This document shows, piece by piece, positions 23,694 through 31,684 of a stretch of 64,000 nt of DNA. The translations under genes and the position numbers were made by a program. The notes under the pieces are model-generated. The model was not told the origin of the DNA. It searched no databases and was given only the letters and a program-made list of their open reading frames with translations. The stretch covers positions 1-64,000 of the forward strand of contig NZ_BMNG01000024.1 in assembly GCF_014646335.1 (NCBI RefSeq), written 5' to 3'. Each line of letters opens with the position of its first letter. Within the stretch, counting starts at the first letter, position 1. The DNA comes from Streptomyces lasiicapitis (GTDB lineage Bacteria > Actinomycetota > Actinomycetes > Streptomycetales > Streptomycetaceae).

Positions 23694-25736
23694 GTGGACA
23701 CGACCCTCAAGGACCCCCTCGTCGGGCAGGTGCTCGACGGCCGTTATCGCGTGGACGGGCGGATCGCGGTCGGCGGGATGGCCACGGTCTACCGGGCCGT
23801 GGACACCCGCCTCGACCGCGTGCTCGCGCTGAAGGTGATGCACCCCACGCTCGCGGCCGACACCTCGTTCGTCGAGCGTTTCATCCGCGAGGCCAAGTCG
23901 GTGGCCCGCCTGGCGCATCCGAACGTGGTCGGGGTCTTCGACCAGGGCACGGACGGCGCGTACGTCTATCTCGCGATGGAGTACATCGCGGGCTGCACCC
24001 TCCGCGACGTCCTGCGCGAGCGCGGCGCCCTGCGCCCCCGCGCGGCCCTGGACATCCTGGAGCCCGTGCTCGCCGCCCTCGGCGCCGCGCACCGCGCCGG
24101 GTTCGTGCACCGCGACATGAAGCCGGAGAACGTCCTGATAGGGGACGACGGCCGCGTGAAGGTCGCCGACTTCGGCCTCGTACGAGCAGTGGATTCCGTG
24201 ACGAACACGACCGGCACGGTCCTCGGCACGGTGTCCTATCTCGCGCCGGAGCAGATCGAGCACGGCACGGCGGACACCCGCGTGGATGTGTACGCCTCCG
24301 GGGTCGTGCTGTACGAGATGCTGACCGGCGCCAAGCCGCACGGCGGCGAATCCCCCGCCCAGGTGCTGTTCCAGCACCTCAACGAGGACGTGCCGCCGCC
24401 CTCAGCGGCCGTGCCCGGCCTCGCCTACGAGCTCGACGAGCTGGTCGCGTCGGCCACCGCCCGCAACCCGGACCTGCGTCCGTACGACGCCGTGGCCCTG
24501 CTCGCGCAGCTCCGCGAGGCCCGGTTCGCGCTCACGGACGGGCAGTTGGACGCCGTCCCGCCGCAGGCGCGCGGCACGGAGCGGGATGCCGCAGACAGTT
24601 CCACCGGCTCCGACGAGCGCACGAGCGTCATCCCGCGCGCGACCCGAGGCGTACAACTCCCCCTGCCCACCACCGCGCAGGACTCCCAGCACGCGCAGGA
24701 GCCCCAGGAGCTGCGGGCCCTGCGGGAGCTTCGCGAGAGCCGGCAGGACGGGCTCAACCACACCAGCGTCCTGCGCACGCCGCCGCCCGCGACCGCGCCC
24801 GCGTCGGCTCCGAAGTCGACCGCGGCCCGCCTGCGCCAGCGGCTCAACACCCGTCGCGGGATATCCGCGACGATAGCCGCGGTGCTGCTGGTCCTCGGCC
24901 TGGGCGCGGGCGTCTGGTACATCAACTCGGGCCAGTTCACGAAGGTCCCGGCGCTCCTCGCGAAGACGGAGGCCCAGGCCCGCGAGCGACTCGACGGCGC
25001 CGGTCTCGACGTACGCAAGGTCAAGCGCGCCTACAGCGACACCGACAAGCGGGGCACGGTCATCGCGACCGACCCCGGCGTCGGCGAGCGCATCCGGCAC
25101 AACGGCAAGGTGACGCTGACCGTCTCCCTCGGCCCGGAGACCGTGAAGGTGCCGGACCTGGAGGGCACGCCGCTGCCGGAGGCGAAGGACAAGCTCGACG
25201 ACGTGGGGCTCGGGGCGGGCATGGTCACCAGGGCCTTCAGTGAGGACGTCCCGAAGAACGCCGTGATCAGCACCGACCCGCAGGCGGGCAAGGTCCGCAG
25301 GGCAGGCTCGGCCGTCGCGCTCGTCGTCAGCAAGGGCCGCGCGGTGGAGCTGCCCGACGTGACCGGCGAGTCCGAGGAAGACGCCCGCGCCGAGTTGGAG
25401 GAAGCCGGCCTGAAGGTGAAGATCGCACCGGGCCGGGTCACCTCCGACGAGGACAAGGGCGACGTCGTCAAGCAGTCCCCCGACGAGGAGGGCAAGGACG
25501 TTCCCGAGGGGACCGTGGTCACGCTGACGATCTCCAAGGGGCCGCCGATGGTCGAGGTCCCGGACGTGGAGGGGATGAAGGTCGGCGAGGCCAAGGACGC
25601 GTTGGAGGGGGCCGGGTTCGACGTCAAGGAGGACCGGGGGCTGCTCGGGATCTTCGGGGACACCGTCAAGGACCAGTCCGTGGATCCCGGGGACGAAGCC
25701 CCCAAGGGGTCGACGATCACCATCGAGATTCGCTGA
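23694..25736 (+). CDS. PASTA-domain transmembrane Ser/Thr protein kinase (PknB/PknL type)
   Basis: Receptor-like kinase of 680 residues. The kinase domain (about 15-275) has the Gly loop IAVGGMATVYRA, ALKVM lysine, HRDMKPENVLI catalytic loop, DFGLV, and the activation segment NTTGTVLGTVSYLAPEQ with phosphorylatable Thr. A Pro/Gln-rich juxtamembrane linker (about 285-385) leads to one helix (about 388-410). Four PASTA repeats fill the outside (about 415-680), each ending in a V-x-L-x-V/I-S-K-G-type strand. PASTA domains bind muropeptides or lipid II, so a cell-wall sensing role is expected. GTG 23694 opens the frame. Synteny with the mycobacterial pknL region is noted separately. Confidence 0.95.
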   Translation: MDTTLKDPLVGQVLDGRYRVDGRIAVGGMATVYRAVDTRLDRVLALKVMHPTLAADTSFVERFIREAKSVARLAHPNVVGVFDQGTDGAYVYLAMEYIAGCTLRDVLRERGALRPRAALDILEPVLAALGAAHRAGFVHRDMKPENVLIGDDGRVKVADFGLVRAVDSVTNTTGTVLGTVSYLAPEQIEHGTADTRVDVYASGVVLYEMLTGAKPHGGESPAQVLFQHLNEDVPPPSAAVPGLAYELDELVASATARNPDLRPYDAVALLAQLREARFALTDGQLDAVPPQARGTERDAADSSTGSDERTSVIPRATRGVQLPLPTTAQDSQHAQEPQELRALRELRESRQDGLNHTSVLRTPPPATAPASAPKSTAARLRQRLNTRRGISATIAAVLLVLGLGAGVWYINSGQFTKVPALLAKTEAQARERLDGAGLDVRKVKRAYSDTDKRGTVIATDPGVGERIRHNGKVTLTVSLGPETVKVPDLEGTPLPEAKDKLDDVGLGAGMVTRAFSEDVPKNAVISTDPQAGKVRRAGSAVALVVSKGRAVELPDVTGESEEDARAELEEAGLKVKIAPGRVTSDEDKGDVVKQSPDEEGKDVPEGTVVTLTISKGPPMVEVPDVEGMKVGEAKDALEGAGFDVKEDRGLLGIFGDTVKDQSVDPGDEAPKGSTITIEIR

Positions 25737-25796
25737 GGTCGGGGGCCCTCGCGGGAGGCGCCCCGGACCCGCCCCTTTCCCGGCTGTATCGATTTG

Positions 25797-25869
25797 CGGC
25801 TCCGCCGCGTGGGGGGCTCTGCCCCCAGACCCCCGCTCCTCAAACGCCGGAGGGGCTATACCCAGCCGG
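25797..25869. repeat. Dispersed Streptomyces-type intergenic repeat, copy 1
   Basis: The tract GGGGCTCTGCCCCCAGACCC (in 25814-25834) followed by CTCCTCAAACGCCGGAGGGG matches a second tract at 47818-47868 with only a few differences. Both copies sit in intergenic DNA after a plus-strand gene. CTCCTCAAACGCCGGAG can form a small hairpin. I recall very similar sequences being scattered through Streptomyces intergenic regions, but did not check. Confidence 0.65.
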
Positions 25870-25891
25870 CAGGGGCCATATCCTGGGCCGA

Positions 25892-26755
25892 ATGAGCACC
25901 AAGAAGTCCCCCATCGGCAGCCACGTCCCCGTCGCCGGCGGGCTCGCCTCCGTCGGGCTCGCGTACGCACGCGACATCGGCGCCGAGACCGTGCAGGTCT
26001 TCGCCGCCAACCCGCGCGGCTGGGCGACACCGCCCGGCAACCCGAAGCAGGACGAGGCCTTCCGCGCCGCCTGCGCGGACGAGGGCATCCCGGCGTACGT
26101 CCACGCGCCCTACCTGATCAACTTCGGCTCGCACACCGAGGCGACCGTGGAGAAGTCCGTGGAGTCGCTGCGGCACTCGCTGCGCCGGGGCCGTGAGATC
26201 GGCGCGCTCGGGGTCGTCGTGCACACAGGTTCCGCGACGGGCGGCCGGGAGCGCGGGGTGGCGCTGCACCAGGTGCGCGAGCGGATGCTGCCGCTCCTGG
26301 ACGAGCTGACGCACGACGACGACCCGTTCCTGCTGCTCGAGTCCACGGCCGGGCAGGGCGCGTCGCTGTGCTCGCGCACCTGGGACTTCGGGCCGTACTT
26401 CGAGGCCCTGGACGCCCACCCGAAGCTCGGCGTCTGCCTGGACACCTGCCACATCTTCGCGGCCGGGCACGACCTGGCCGGGCCGGGCGGCATGAAGCAG
26501 ACCCTCGACCTGCTCGTCGACACGGTCGGCGAGGGCCGCCTCAAGCTGGTGCACGCCAACGACTCCAAGGACGTCGTCGACGCCCACAAGGACCGCCACG
26601 AGAACATCGGCTCCGGGCACATCGGCGCCGAACCCTTCCGCGAGCTCCTGACCCACCCGGCGGCCGACGGCGTACCGCTGATCATCGAGACGCCCGGCGG
26701 CAAGGAGGGCCACGCGGCCGACATCGCCCTCCTGAAGGAGCTCAGGGACGCCTGA
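25892..26755 (+). CDS. nfo: Endonuclease IV family protein (AP endonuclease)
   Basis: Zinc-dependent xylose-isomerase-fold enzyme of 287 residues that cleaves DNA at abasic sites in base excision repair. Visible metal-ligand motifs are VHAPYLINFGS (His), VVVHTGSATGG (His), LLLESTAGQG (Glu), GVCLDTCHIFAAGHDL (Asp, His), VHANDSKD (His, Asp), HENIGSGHIG (His) and LIIETPGG (Glu). This is the complete Nfo ligand set in order, with normal length. ATG 25892 begins MSTKKSPIGSHVP. It follows the kinase gene after a repeat-containing gap of 155 bp. Confidence 0.93.
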   Translation: MSTKKSPIGSHVPVAGGLASVGLAYARDIGAETVQVFAANPRGWATPPGNPKQDEAFRAACADEGIPAYVHAPYLINFGSHTEATVEKSVESLRHSLRRGREIGALGVVVHTGSATGGRERGVALHQVRERMLPLLDELTHDDDPFLLLESTAGQGASLCSRTWDFGPYFEALDAHPKLGVCLDTCHIFAAGHDLAGPGGMKQTLDLLVDTVGEGRLKLVHANDSKDVVDAHKDRHENIGSGHIGAEPFRELLTHPAADGVPLIIETPGGKEGHAADIALLKELRDA

Positions 26756-26773
26756 TCCCTTTTCCCGGGGCCG

Positions 26774-27406
26774 CTACAGCTCCGGGCCGTCCCCCGGCTC
26801 CTCCTGGTACGAGTAGCGCTGCTCCCGCCACGGGTCGCCCACGTTGTGGTAGCCGCGCTCCTCCCAGAAGCCGCGGCGGTCCGCCGTCATGTACTCGACG
26901 CCGCGGACCCACTTCGGGCCCTTCCAGGCGTACAGGTGCGGCACCACGAGACGGAGCGGGAAACCGTGCTCCGCGGTGAGCAGTTCACCGCCCTTGTGCG
27001 TGGCGAAAATCGTGCGGTCGGAGGCGAAGTCGTCCATCCGCAGGTTCGAGCTGAAGCCGTACTCGGCCCACACCATGACGTGGGTGGCCTGCGGGGCGGG
27101 CGGGGCGAGCGCGAGCAGGTCGCGCGCGAGCACGCCGCCCCATTCGGCGCCCAGCATGCTGAACTTCGTGACGCAGTGCAGATCGGCCACCACCGAGGCG
27201 TACGGCAGGGCCGAGAACTCCTCGTGGGTCCAGCAGTGCTTCTCGCCGTCGGCGGTGGCGCCGAAGACCCTGAACTCCCAGCGCTCGGGGCGGAACTTGG
27301 GCACCGGGCCGTAGTGCGTGACCGGCCAGCCGCGCTGCAGTCGCTGCCCCGGCGGAAGCTCCGGTTCCGCCACGTCTCGAGATGTGCGACCCACCGGCTG
27401 ACCCAT
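26774..27406 (-). CDS. Sulfite-oxidase-like molybdopterin oxidoreductase
   Basis: A 210-residue single-domain protein of the sulfite oxidase/YedY molybdopterin fold, lacking the heme and dimerisation domains. Motifs are WEFRVFG, VADLHCVTKFSMLGAEWGGV (the Cys is the expected Mo ligand, about residue 93), and GFPLRLVVPHLYAWKGPKWV (conserved Arg and Lys). No Tat signal peptide is visible, so it appears cytosolic. The start is taken as ATG 27406 (MGQPVGRTSRD), with GGATGGAG upstream; the longer frame crosses a promoter region shared with bfr. The substrate is unknown. It is convergent with nfo. Confidence 0.85.
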   Translation of the reverse strand: MGQPVGRTSRDVAEPELPPGQRLQRGWPVTHYGPVPKFRPERWEFRVFGATADGEKHCWTHEEFSALPYASVVADLHCVTKFSMLGAEWGGVLARDLLALAPPAPQATHVMVWAEYGFSSNLRMDDFASDRTIFATHKGGELLTAEHGFPLRLVVPHLYAWKGPKWVRGVEYMTADRRGFWEERGYHNVGDPWREQRYSYQEEPGDGPEL

Positions 27407-27559
27407 GTCTCCATCCTGACAGACCGCGGGAGGTGGACGTGACCAGGTATACGTGGATTCGGGCAACTCCTACTAAGCGTGCACTTACTGGACGCCCCAG
27501 GATGCCGGTGCAAAGATGCGCGGACCTGCCCAGTCACCCGCTTGGAAGGAGCCTCTGCG

Positions 27560-28039
27560 ATGCAGGGCGACCCCGAGGTCATCGAATTTCTCAACGAGCA
27601 GCTGACCGCCGAGCTGACCGCGATCAACCAGTACTTCCTGCACGCGAAGATGCAGGAGAACTTCGGCTGGACGAAGCTCGCCAAGTTCACCCGGTCCGAG
27701 TCGATCGACGAGATGAAGCACGCGGAGGTGCTGACCGACCGGATCCTGTTCCTCGACGGTCTGCCCAACTACCAGCGGCTGTTCCACGTACGCGTGGGCC
27801 AGACCGTGACGGAGATGTTCAAGGCGGACCGCCAGATCGAGGTGGAGGCGATCGACCGCCTCAAGCGCGGGATCGAGGTGATGCGCGCCAAGGGCGACAT
27901 CACGTCCGCGAACATCTTCGAGTCGATCCTCGAGGACGAGGAGCACCACATCGACTATCTCGACACCCAGCTGGAGCTGGTCGAGAAGCTCGGCGAGCCG
28001 CTGTACATCTCGCAGCTCATCGAGCAGCCGGAGAGCTAG
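27560..28039 (+). CDS. bfr: Bacterioferritin
   Basis: Iron-storage 24-mer subunit of 159 residues with heme. All expected ligands align: ferroxidase residues Glu18, Glu51, His54, Glu94, Glu127 and His130, plus the heme ligand Met52 (SIDEMKHAEVL). Length is standard. GGAAGGAG precedes ATG 27560, which begins MQGDPEVIEFLNEQL. The 3' end overlaps the convergent bfd gene by four bases, so the storage protein and its iron-release ferredoxin are paired tail to tail. Confidence 0.97.
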   Translation: MQGDPEVIEFLNEQLTAELTAINQYFLHAKMQENFGWTKLAKFTRSESIDEMKHAEVLTDRILFLDGLPNYQRLFHVRVGQTVTEMFKADRQIEVEAIDRLKRGIEVMRAKGDITSANIFESILEDEEHHIDYLDTQLELVEKLGEPLYISQLIEQPES

Positions 28040-28311
28040 GCGGCCTCCGGGAGCTCTTCCCGTTCGGGAATCCCGGGAATCTTGGGCAGCTCCGCCTCGG
28101 GGACCAGCGCCATGGTCGGCTCACCCTGGTCCACCAGCTCACGCCGCGGGCAGGCCCCCCGGCCGAGCAGCGACTGGATGCGGCGCACGCAGGACCCGCA
28201 GTCCGTGCCCGCCTTGGAGGCGGAGGCGATCTGGCGGGGGGTGCAGGCACCGGCCTCCGCGTGCTTCTTCACCTGGTCTTCGGTGATCCCGAAGCAGTTG
28301 CAGACGTACAC
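28036..28311 (-). CDS. bfd: Bacterioferritin-associated ferredoxin (BFD-type [2Fe-2S] protein)
   Basis: Small [2Fe-2S] protein of 91 residues that would deliver electrons to bacterioferritin for iron release. The four cluster cysteines are in VCNCFG (residues 3-8 area) and AGTDCGSCVRRIQ, matching the BFD fold. The C-terminus has an extra acidic Pro/Glu tail (about 65-91) not needed for the cluster. GTG 28311 is chosen because GGGAGGTGA ends six bases upstream; GTG 28320 would collide with that site. An iron box lies about 50 bp upstream, implying induction when iron is scarce. Confidence 0.93.
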   Translation of the reverse strand: MYVCNCFGITEDQVKKHAEAGACTPRQIASASKAGTDCGSCVRRIQSLLGRGACPRRELVDQGEPTMALVPEAELPKIPGIPEREELPEAA

Positions 28312-28360
28312 GCGGTTCACCTCCCGAGGACAGGCTGACAAGTGGCGCCCGTCCCGATTA

Positions 28361-28379
28361 ATCGGTGAGGCTAACCTAA
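28361..28379. promoter_or_regulatory. DmdR/DtxR-type iron box upstream of bfd
   Basis: ATCGGTGAGGCTAACCTAA matches the 19-bp IdeR/DmdR consensus TTAGGTTAGGCTAACCTAA at 16 of 19 positions. It lies 50-68 bp before the bfd start, in the promoter region. An Fe-bound DtxR-family repressor would be expected to shut off bfd in iron-replete cells. Confidence 0.85.
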
Positions 28380-28422
28380 CCTTACCCGCGCCTCCGGCTG
28401 CGCAAAAGCCCGGGATACGCAC

Positions 28423-28455
28423 GTGGGGCGCGGATCACATGGATCCGCGCCCCAC
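28423..28455. terminator. Perfect 14-bp stem terminator downstream of the DAHP synthase gene
   Basis: Bases 28423-28436 pair perfectly with 28442-28455 around a five-base loop. It begins 35 bp after the DAHP synthase stop (minus strand), before the bfd promoter region. Confidence 0.85.
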
Positions 28456-28489
28456 AGCTGCGCAACCGGGGAATACCCAGGTCAGGTGA

Positions 28490-29842
28490 TCACTGGTCCC
28501 GGTACATCTCCGCCACCAGGAACGCCAGGTCGAGCGACTGGCTGCGGTTGAGCCGGGGGTCGCACGCCGTCTCGTAGCGCTGGTGCAGGTCGTCGACGAA
28601 GATCTCGTCGCCGCCGCCCACGCACTCCGTGACGTCGTCGCCGGTCAGCTCGACGTGGATGCCGCCCGGGTGCGTACCGAGCGCCTTGTGCACCTCGAAG
28701 AAGCCCTTGACCTCGTCGAGCACGTCGTCGAAGCGGCGGGTCTTGTGGCCGGAGGCCGCCTCGTAGGTGTTGCCGTGCATCGGGTCGGTGATCCAGGCCA
28801 CGGTCGCGCCGGACGCGGTGACCTTCTCGACCAGCTCGGGGAGCTTGTCGCGGACCTTGTCCGCGCCCATCCGGGCGATGAAGGTCAGGCGGCCGGGCTC
28901 GCGGTCCGGGTCGAGGCGGTCGATGTACTGCAGCGCCTCCTCGGCCGTCGTCGTCGGGCCGAGCTTGATGCCGATCGGGTTGCGGATGCGCGAGGCGAAC
29001 TCGATGTGCGCGCCGTCCAGTTGACGGGTGCGCTCGCCGATCCAGACCATGTGTCCTGAGACGTCGTACAGATCGCCCGTGCGCGAGTCCACGCGGGTCA
29101 GCGCCGACTCGTAGTCGAGGAGCAGCGCCTCGTGCGAGGCGTAGAACTCGACGGTCTTGAACTCCTCGGGGTCCGTGCCGCAGGCCCGCATGAAGTTGAG
29201 CGCGTTGTCGATCTCGCGGGCGAGCTGCTCGTAGCGCTGGCCGGACGGGGAGGACTTCACGAAGTCCTGGTTCCAGGCGTGCACCTGGCGCAGGTCCGCG
29301 TAGCCGCCGGTGGTGAAGGCGCGCACGAGGTTGAGCGTCGAGGCGGAGGCGTTGTACATCCGCTTCAGGCGCTCGGGGTCCGGGATGCGGGCCGCCTCGG
29401 TGAAGTCGAAGCCGTTCACCGAGTCGCCTCGGTACGTCGGCAGCGTCACGCCGTCGCGGGTCTCGGTCGGCTTGGAGCGCGGCTTCGAGTACTGGCCGGC
29501 GATCCGGCCGATCTTCACGACCGGCACGGAGGCGGCGTACGTGAGGACGGCGCCCATCTGGAGCAGGGTCTTGAGCTTGTTCCGGATGTGATCGGCCGAC
29601 ACCGCGTCGAAGGCCTCGGCGCAGTCGCCGCCCTGGAGCAGGAACGCCTCTCCCTTGGCGACGGACGCAAGGCGGGCGCGCAGCTGGTCGCACTCGCCCG
29701 CGAAGACGAGCGGCGGATACGACTCGAGGTCCGCGATCACATCGCGCAGAGCCTCGGCATCGGGGTACTCGGGCTGCTGCGCCGCGGGCAGGTCTCGCCA
29801 GGTGTTGCCAGCGCTCGCGCTGGTCTTAGCGTTCACGGTCAC
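28490..29842 (-). CDS. aroH: Class II 3-deoxy-7-phosphoheptulonate synthase (DAHP synthase)
   Basis: First enzyme of the shikimate pathway, joining PEP and erythrose 4-phosphate. The 450-residue protein is class II (plant/AroG-Rv2178c type): FLLQGGDCAEAF (Cys metal ligand), GRIAGQYSKPRS, YRGDSVNGF, the motif DPERLKRMYNASASTLNLVR, HMVWIGERTRQLDGAHIEF (split), NPIGIKLGP, MGADKVRDKLP, WITDPMHGNT and HVELTGDDVTECVGGG. Starts at GTG 29842 with GTG 29836 as alternative. It is near the anthranilate synthase gene, consistent with supply of chorismate, but is separately transcribed. Confidence 0.96.
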   Translation of the reverse strand: MTVNAKTSASAGNTWRDLPAAQQPEYPDAEALRDVIADLESYPPLVFAGECDQLRARLASVAKGEAFLLQGGDCAEAFDAVSADHIRNKLKTLLQMGAVLTYAASVPVVKIGRIAGQYSKPRSKPTETRDGVTLPTYRGDSVNGFDFTEAARIPDPERLKRMYNASASTLNLVRAFTTGGYADLRQVHAWNQDFVKSSPSGQRYEQLAREIDNALNFMRACGTDPEEFKTVEFYASHEALLLDYESALTRVDSRTGDLYDVSGHMVWIGERTRQLDGAHIEFASRIRNPIGIKLGPTTTAEEALQYIDRLDPDREPGRLTFIARMGADKVRDKLPELVEKVTASGATVAWITDPMHGNTYEAASGHKTRRFDDVLDEVKGFFEVHKALGTHPGGIHVELTGDDVTECVGGGDEIFVDDLHQRYETACDPRLNRSQSLDLAFLVAEMYRDQ

Positions 29843-29876
29843 GCGTCAACCCTACGGGGTCACCGCCGCCGTCCAT

Positions 29877-30809
29877 TCACCCGCTCACAAAGTGAGACGG
29901 GTGAGACACCGGCCCCCCGGCTCGCCGCTCCGCCTCCCGCTCGCCGGCGTTCGGCGCCGAGAGGGCCAGGGCGCGGTGGGTGCGGCGGAGCATCAGGCGG
30001 GCCATGAAGGGGTGGCCGAGGCGGACCACGGCCCAGTAGGCGCGGCCGCGCGGGGTGTCGGGGCGGGCGAAGGTGCTGAGGGTGACGTGCTGGTCGTCGA
30101 CCAGGATGGACGCGCGCGCGGTCAGCCCCGCGATGTCGACCTGGAGCAGCAGCTCGCCGTCCTCACAGCCGAGTACGGGGAAGTCCTCGCGCAGCATGTG
30201 GGACCAGGCGCGCGGATCGCGGGGCAGGCCGGGGAGCATCGGCATGCGGTACGCGTCCTCGTACGCGGGCCGGTCGAGGGCGGCGCGGAGCAGTCGGGCG
30301 CCTTCGGGCACGGGGACCGTCTCGGTCCGGTCCCAGTAGAGGCCGTTCAGCAGGCGCACCCGGCGTGACCAGCGCACGGGGTGCGCGCAGCCGCCCGTCG
30401 CGACCCGCTCGGCGTTGTCGAAGACCTCCTCGATGATCGTGTCGTGCAGCGGCCGGACGACGGTCGGCCACACGATCCGGTCCATGCCCCGCGGCTCGGT
30501 CTCCAGGACGTGCCGCAGGCGGCAGCGCCGCTCCCCCAGGGGCTCGACGGAGATCTCGTGGAAGCCGTTGTCCGGTGCGGTGAAGTCGAAGCGGACGCGG
30601 CGGCCCGGTTCGTACTCCGTCACCGAGTACCGCACCGGGCCGTGGCCGCCGACGGCGCCGACCGCGAGCGGCCGGTCGAAGATCATGGCGTCCCAGGCCG
30701 GGGTCGGGAAGAGCGGGTCGTCCGGGGCGGAGAGCCGGTCGAGCAGCGCCCCGACGGCCGCCGCCGGGGCCTCGATCACTCGCTCGTGTTCATTGCGTAC
30801 GACACTCAC
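29877..30809 (-). CDS. SRPBCC-like protein with C-terminal DUF2867-type domain
   Basis: A 310-residue protein. The first half looks like a polyketide-cyclase/SRPBCC lipid-binding fold (HERVIEAPAAAVGALLDRL, YSVTEYEPGRRVRFDFTAPDNGFHEISVEPLG split across residues 61-92). The second half (about 165-290) with VRLLNGLYWDRTETVPVPEGARL and GRAYWAVVRLGHPFMARLMLRR resembles DUF2867. No enzyme motif is visible. The gene is divergent from a TetR gene with two perfect palindromes between, so it is very likely the regulator's target. It ends 35 bp before the DAHP synthase start. Confidence 0.72.
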   Translation of the reverse strand: MSVVRNEHERVIEAPAAAVGALLDRLSAPDDPLFPTPAWDAMIFDRPLAVGAVGGHGPVRYSVTEYEPGRRVRFDFTAPDNGFHEISVEPLGERRCRLRHVLETEPRGMDRIVWPTVVRPLHDTIIEEVFDNAERVATGGCAHPVRWSRRVRLLNGLYWDRTETVPVPEGARLLRAALDRPAYEDAYRMPMLPGLPRDPRAWSHMLREDFPVLGCEDGELLLQVDIAGLTARASILVDDQHVTLSTFARPDTPRGRAYWAVVRLGHPFMARLMLRRTHRALALSAPNAGEREAERRAGGPVSHPSHFVSG

Positions 30810-30818
30810 GACACACCT

Positions 30819-30859
30819 CCATACGCTGGCGTATGGTCAACCGTACGGTACCGTACGGT
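30819..30859. promoter_or_regulatory. Twin palindromic operators between SRPBCC and TetR genes
   Basis: Site 1 at 30819-30836 is the 18-bp near-perfect palindrome CCATACGCTGGCGTATGG (8-bp arms, central TG). Site 2 at 30840-30859 is the perfect 20-bp palindrome ACCGTACGGTACCGTACGGT. Site 2 abuts the TetR ATG and site 1 is ten bases from the SRPBCC start, so bound repressor would block both genes. Confidence 0.85.
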
Positions 30860-30860
30860 C

Positions 30861-31469
30861 ATGGCGCAACGGCAGACGAAGACGGCGGCCGCGGGCGGGC
30901 GGAAGACCTCGGCGAAGCCCCGGCTCTCCGCCCAGGACTGGGCCGACGCCGCGCTCGCGGCCATCGGCGAGGGCGGGCTCGCGGCCGTCGCCGTGGAGCC
31001 GCTCGCGGTCCGGCTCGGCACCACCAAGGGCAGCTTCTACTGGCACTTCGCGAACCGTGACGCCCTGATCGAGGCCGCCCTCGCGCGCTGGGCGGAGATC
31101 AACACCGAGGGGATCATCAGCGAGGTCGAGGCGGAGCCGGACATCCGCAAGCGCGTCCGGCTGCTGTTCGCCGAGGCCATCAGCTCCGCGTCCTCGGACC
31201 CCCTGGAGGTCACGCTGCTCGCGACGGCCTCGCACCCCAAGGTCGAGGCGGCGATGCGGCAGGTCACCGAGCGCCGGGTGGCGTACGTCGCCGGGCTCTT
31301 CGCCGACCTCGGCTTCCCGGCGGCCGAGGCGCGCCGCCGCGGCCTTCTCGCGTACACGGTCTATCTGGGCCACGCCCAGCTCGGGCACGCGGCGCCGTCG
31401 GTGCTGCCGGGCGAGGACGAGTTCGGCGCGTATCTGGACGAGGCGCTGGACGTACTCATGCGGCGCTGA
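30861..31469 (+). CDS. TetR-family regulator divergent from SRPBCC gene
   Basis: A 202-residue TetR protein. After a basic 22-residue tail the helix-turn-helix region reads LAAVAVEPLAVRLGTTKGSFYWHFANRDALIEAAL (split, about 41-75). The ligand domain has LLATASHPKVEAAMRQVTERR and LAYTVYLGHAQLGH. ATG 30861 follows directly after operator site 2; the upstream open frame runs over the operators and the antisense of the SRPBCC gene and is rejected. The effector is unknown. Confidence 0.9.
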   Translation: MAQRQTKTAAAGGRKTSAKPRLSAQDWADAALAAIGEGGLAAVAVEPLAVRLGTTKGSFYWHFANRDALIEAALARWAEINTEGIISEVEAEPDIRKRVRLLFAEAISSASSDPLEVTLLATASHPKVEAAMRQVTERRVAYVAGLFADLGFPAAEARRRGLLAYTVYLGHAQLGHAAPSVLPGEDEFGAYLDEALDVLMRR

Positions 31470-31495
31470 CGTCCGCATGCGTTAGGGTGCGGGGC

Positions 31496-31552
31496 ATGTT
31501 CGCGCATTCGACCCGTACCTGGTGGTGGCCCGCTCTTCCGGCGGCCCACTGA
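31496..31552 (+). CDS. Trp leader peptide with three consecutive Trp codons
   Basis: An 18-codon frame reads MFAHSTRTWWWPALPAAH and stops at 31550-31552. Three adjacent TGG codons (31520-31528) are the hallmark of a tryptophan attenuation leader, in a genome where Trp is rare. TAGGGT at 31483-31488 looks like a -10 element seven bases before the ATG, so the transcript may be leaderless. It precedes the attenuator hairpin and the anthranilate synthase gene. Confidence 0.93.
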   Translation: MFAHSTRTWWWPALPAAH

Positions 31553-31573
31553 CTGCGCGTACCCACGTACCGC

Positions 31574-31608
31574 GAAGGCCGCCCGAGGGGCGGCCTTCAG
31601 TGTTTTCC
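31574..31608 (+). terminator. Trp attenuator hairpin
   Basis: An 11-bp perfect stem (31574-31584 with 31588-31598) with a three-base loop is followed by AGTGTTTTCC. It is 21 bases after the leader stop codon and 76 bases before the anthranilate synthase ATG. Stalling at the Trp codons would be expected to favour an antiterminator. The alternative pairing was not computed. Confidence 0.88.
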
Positions 31609-31684
31609 GGTTTCCGGGCACTTGCCGGAAGCGCACAGGCCGGGCCGTTCCTCTCACATCCGCTCACGGAGAAGGAACAGCCCC

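Noticed and set aside
30381..30860. N-terminal extension of the TetR frame to 362 residues
   Set aside because: It would run through both operators and antisense to the SRPBCC gene. ATG 30861 gives a normal-length TetR protein.
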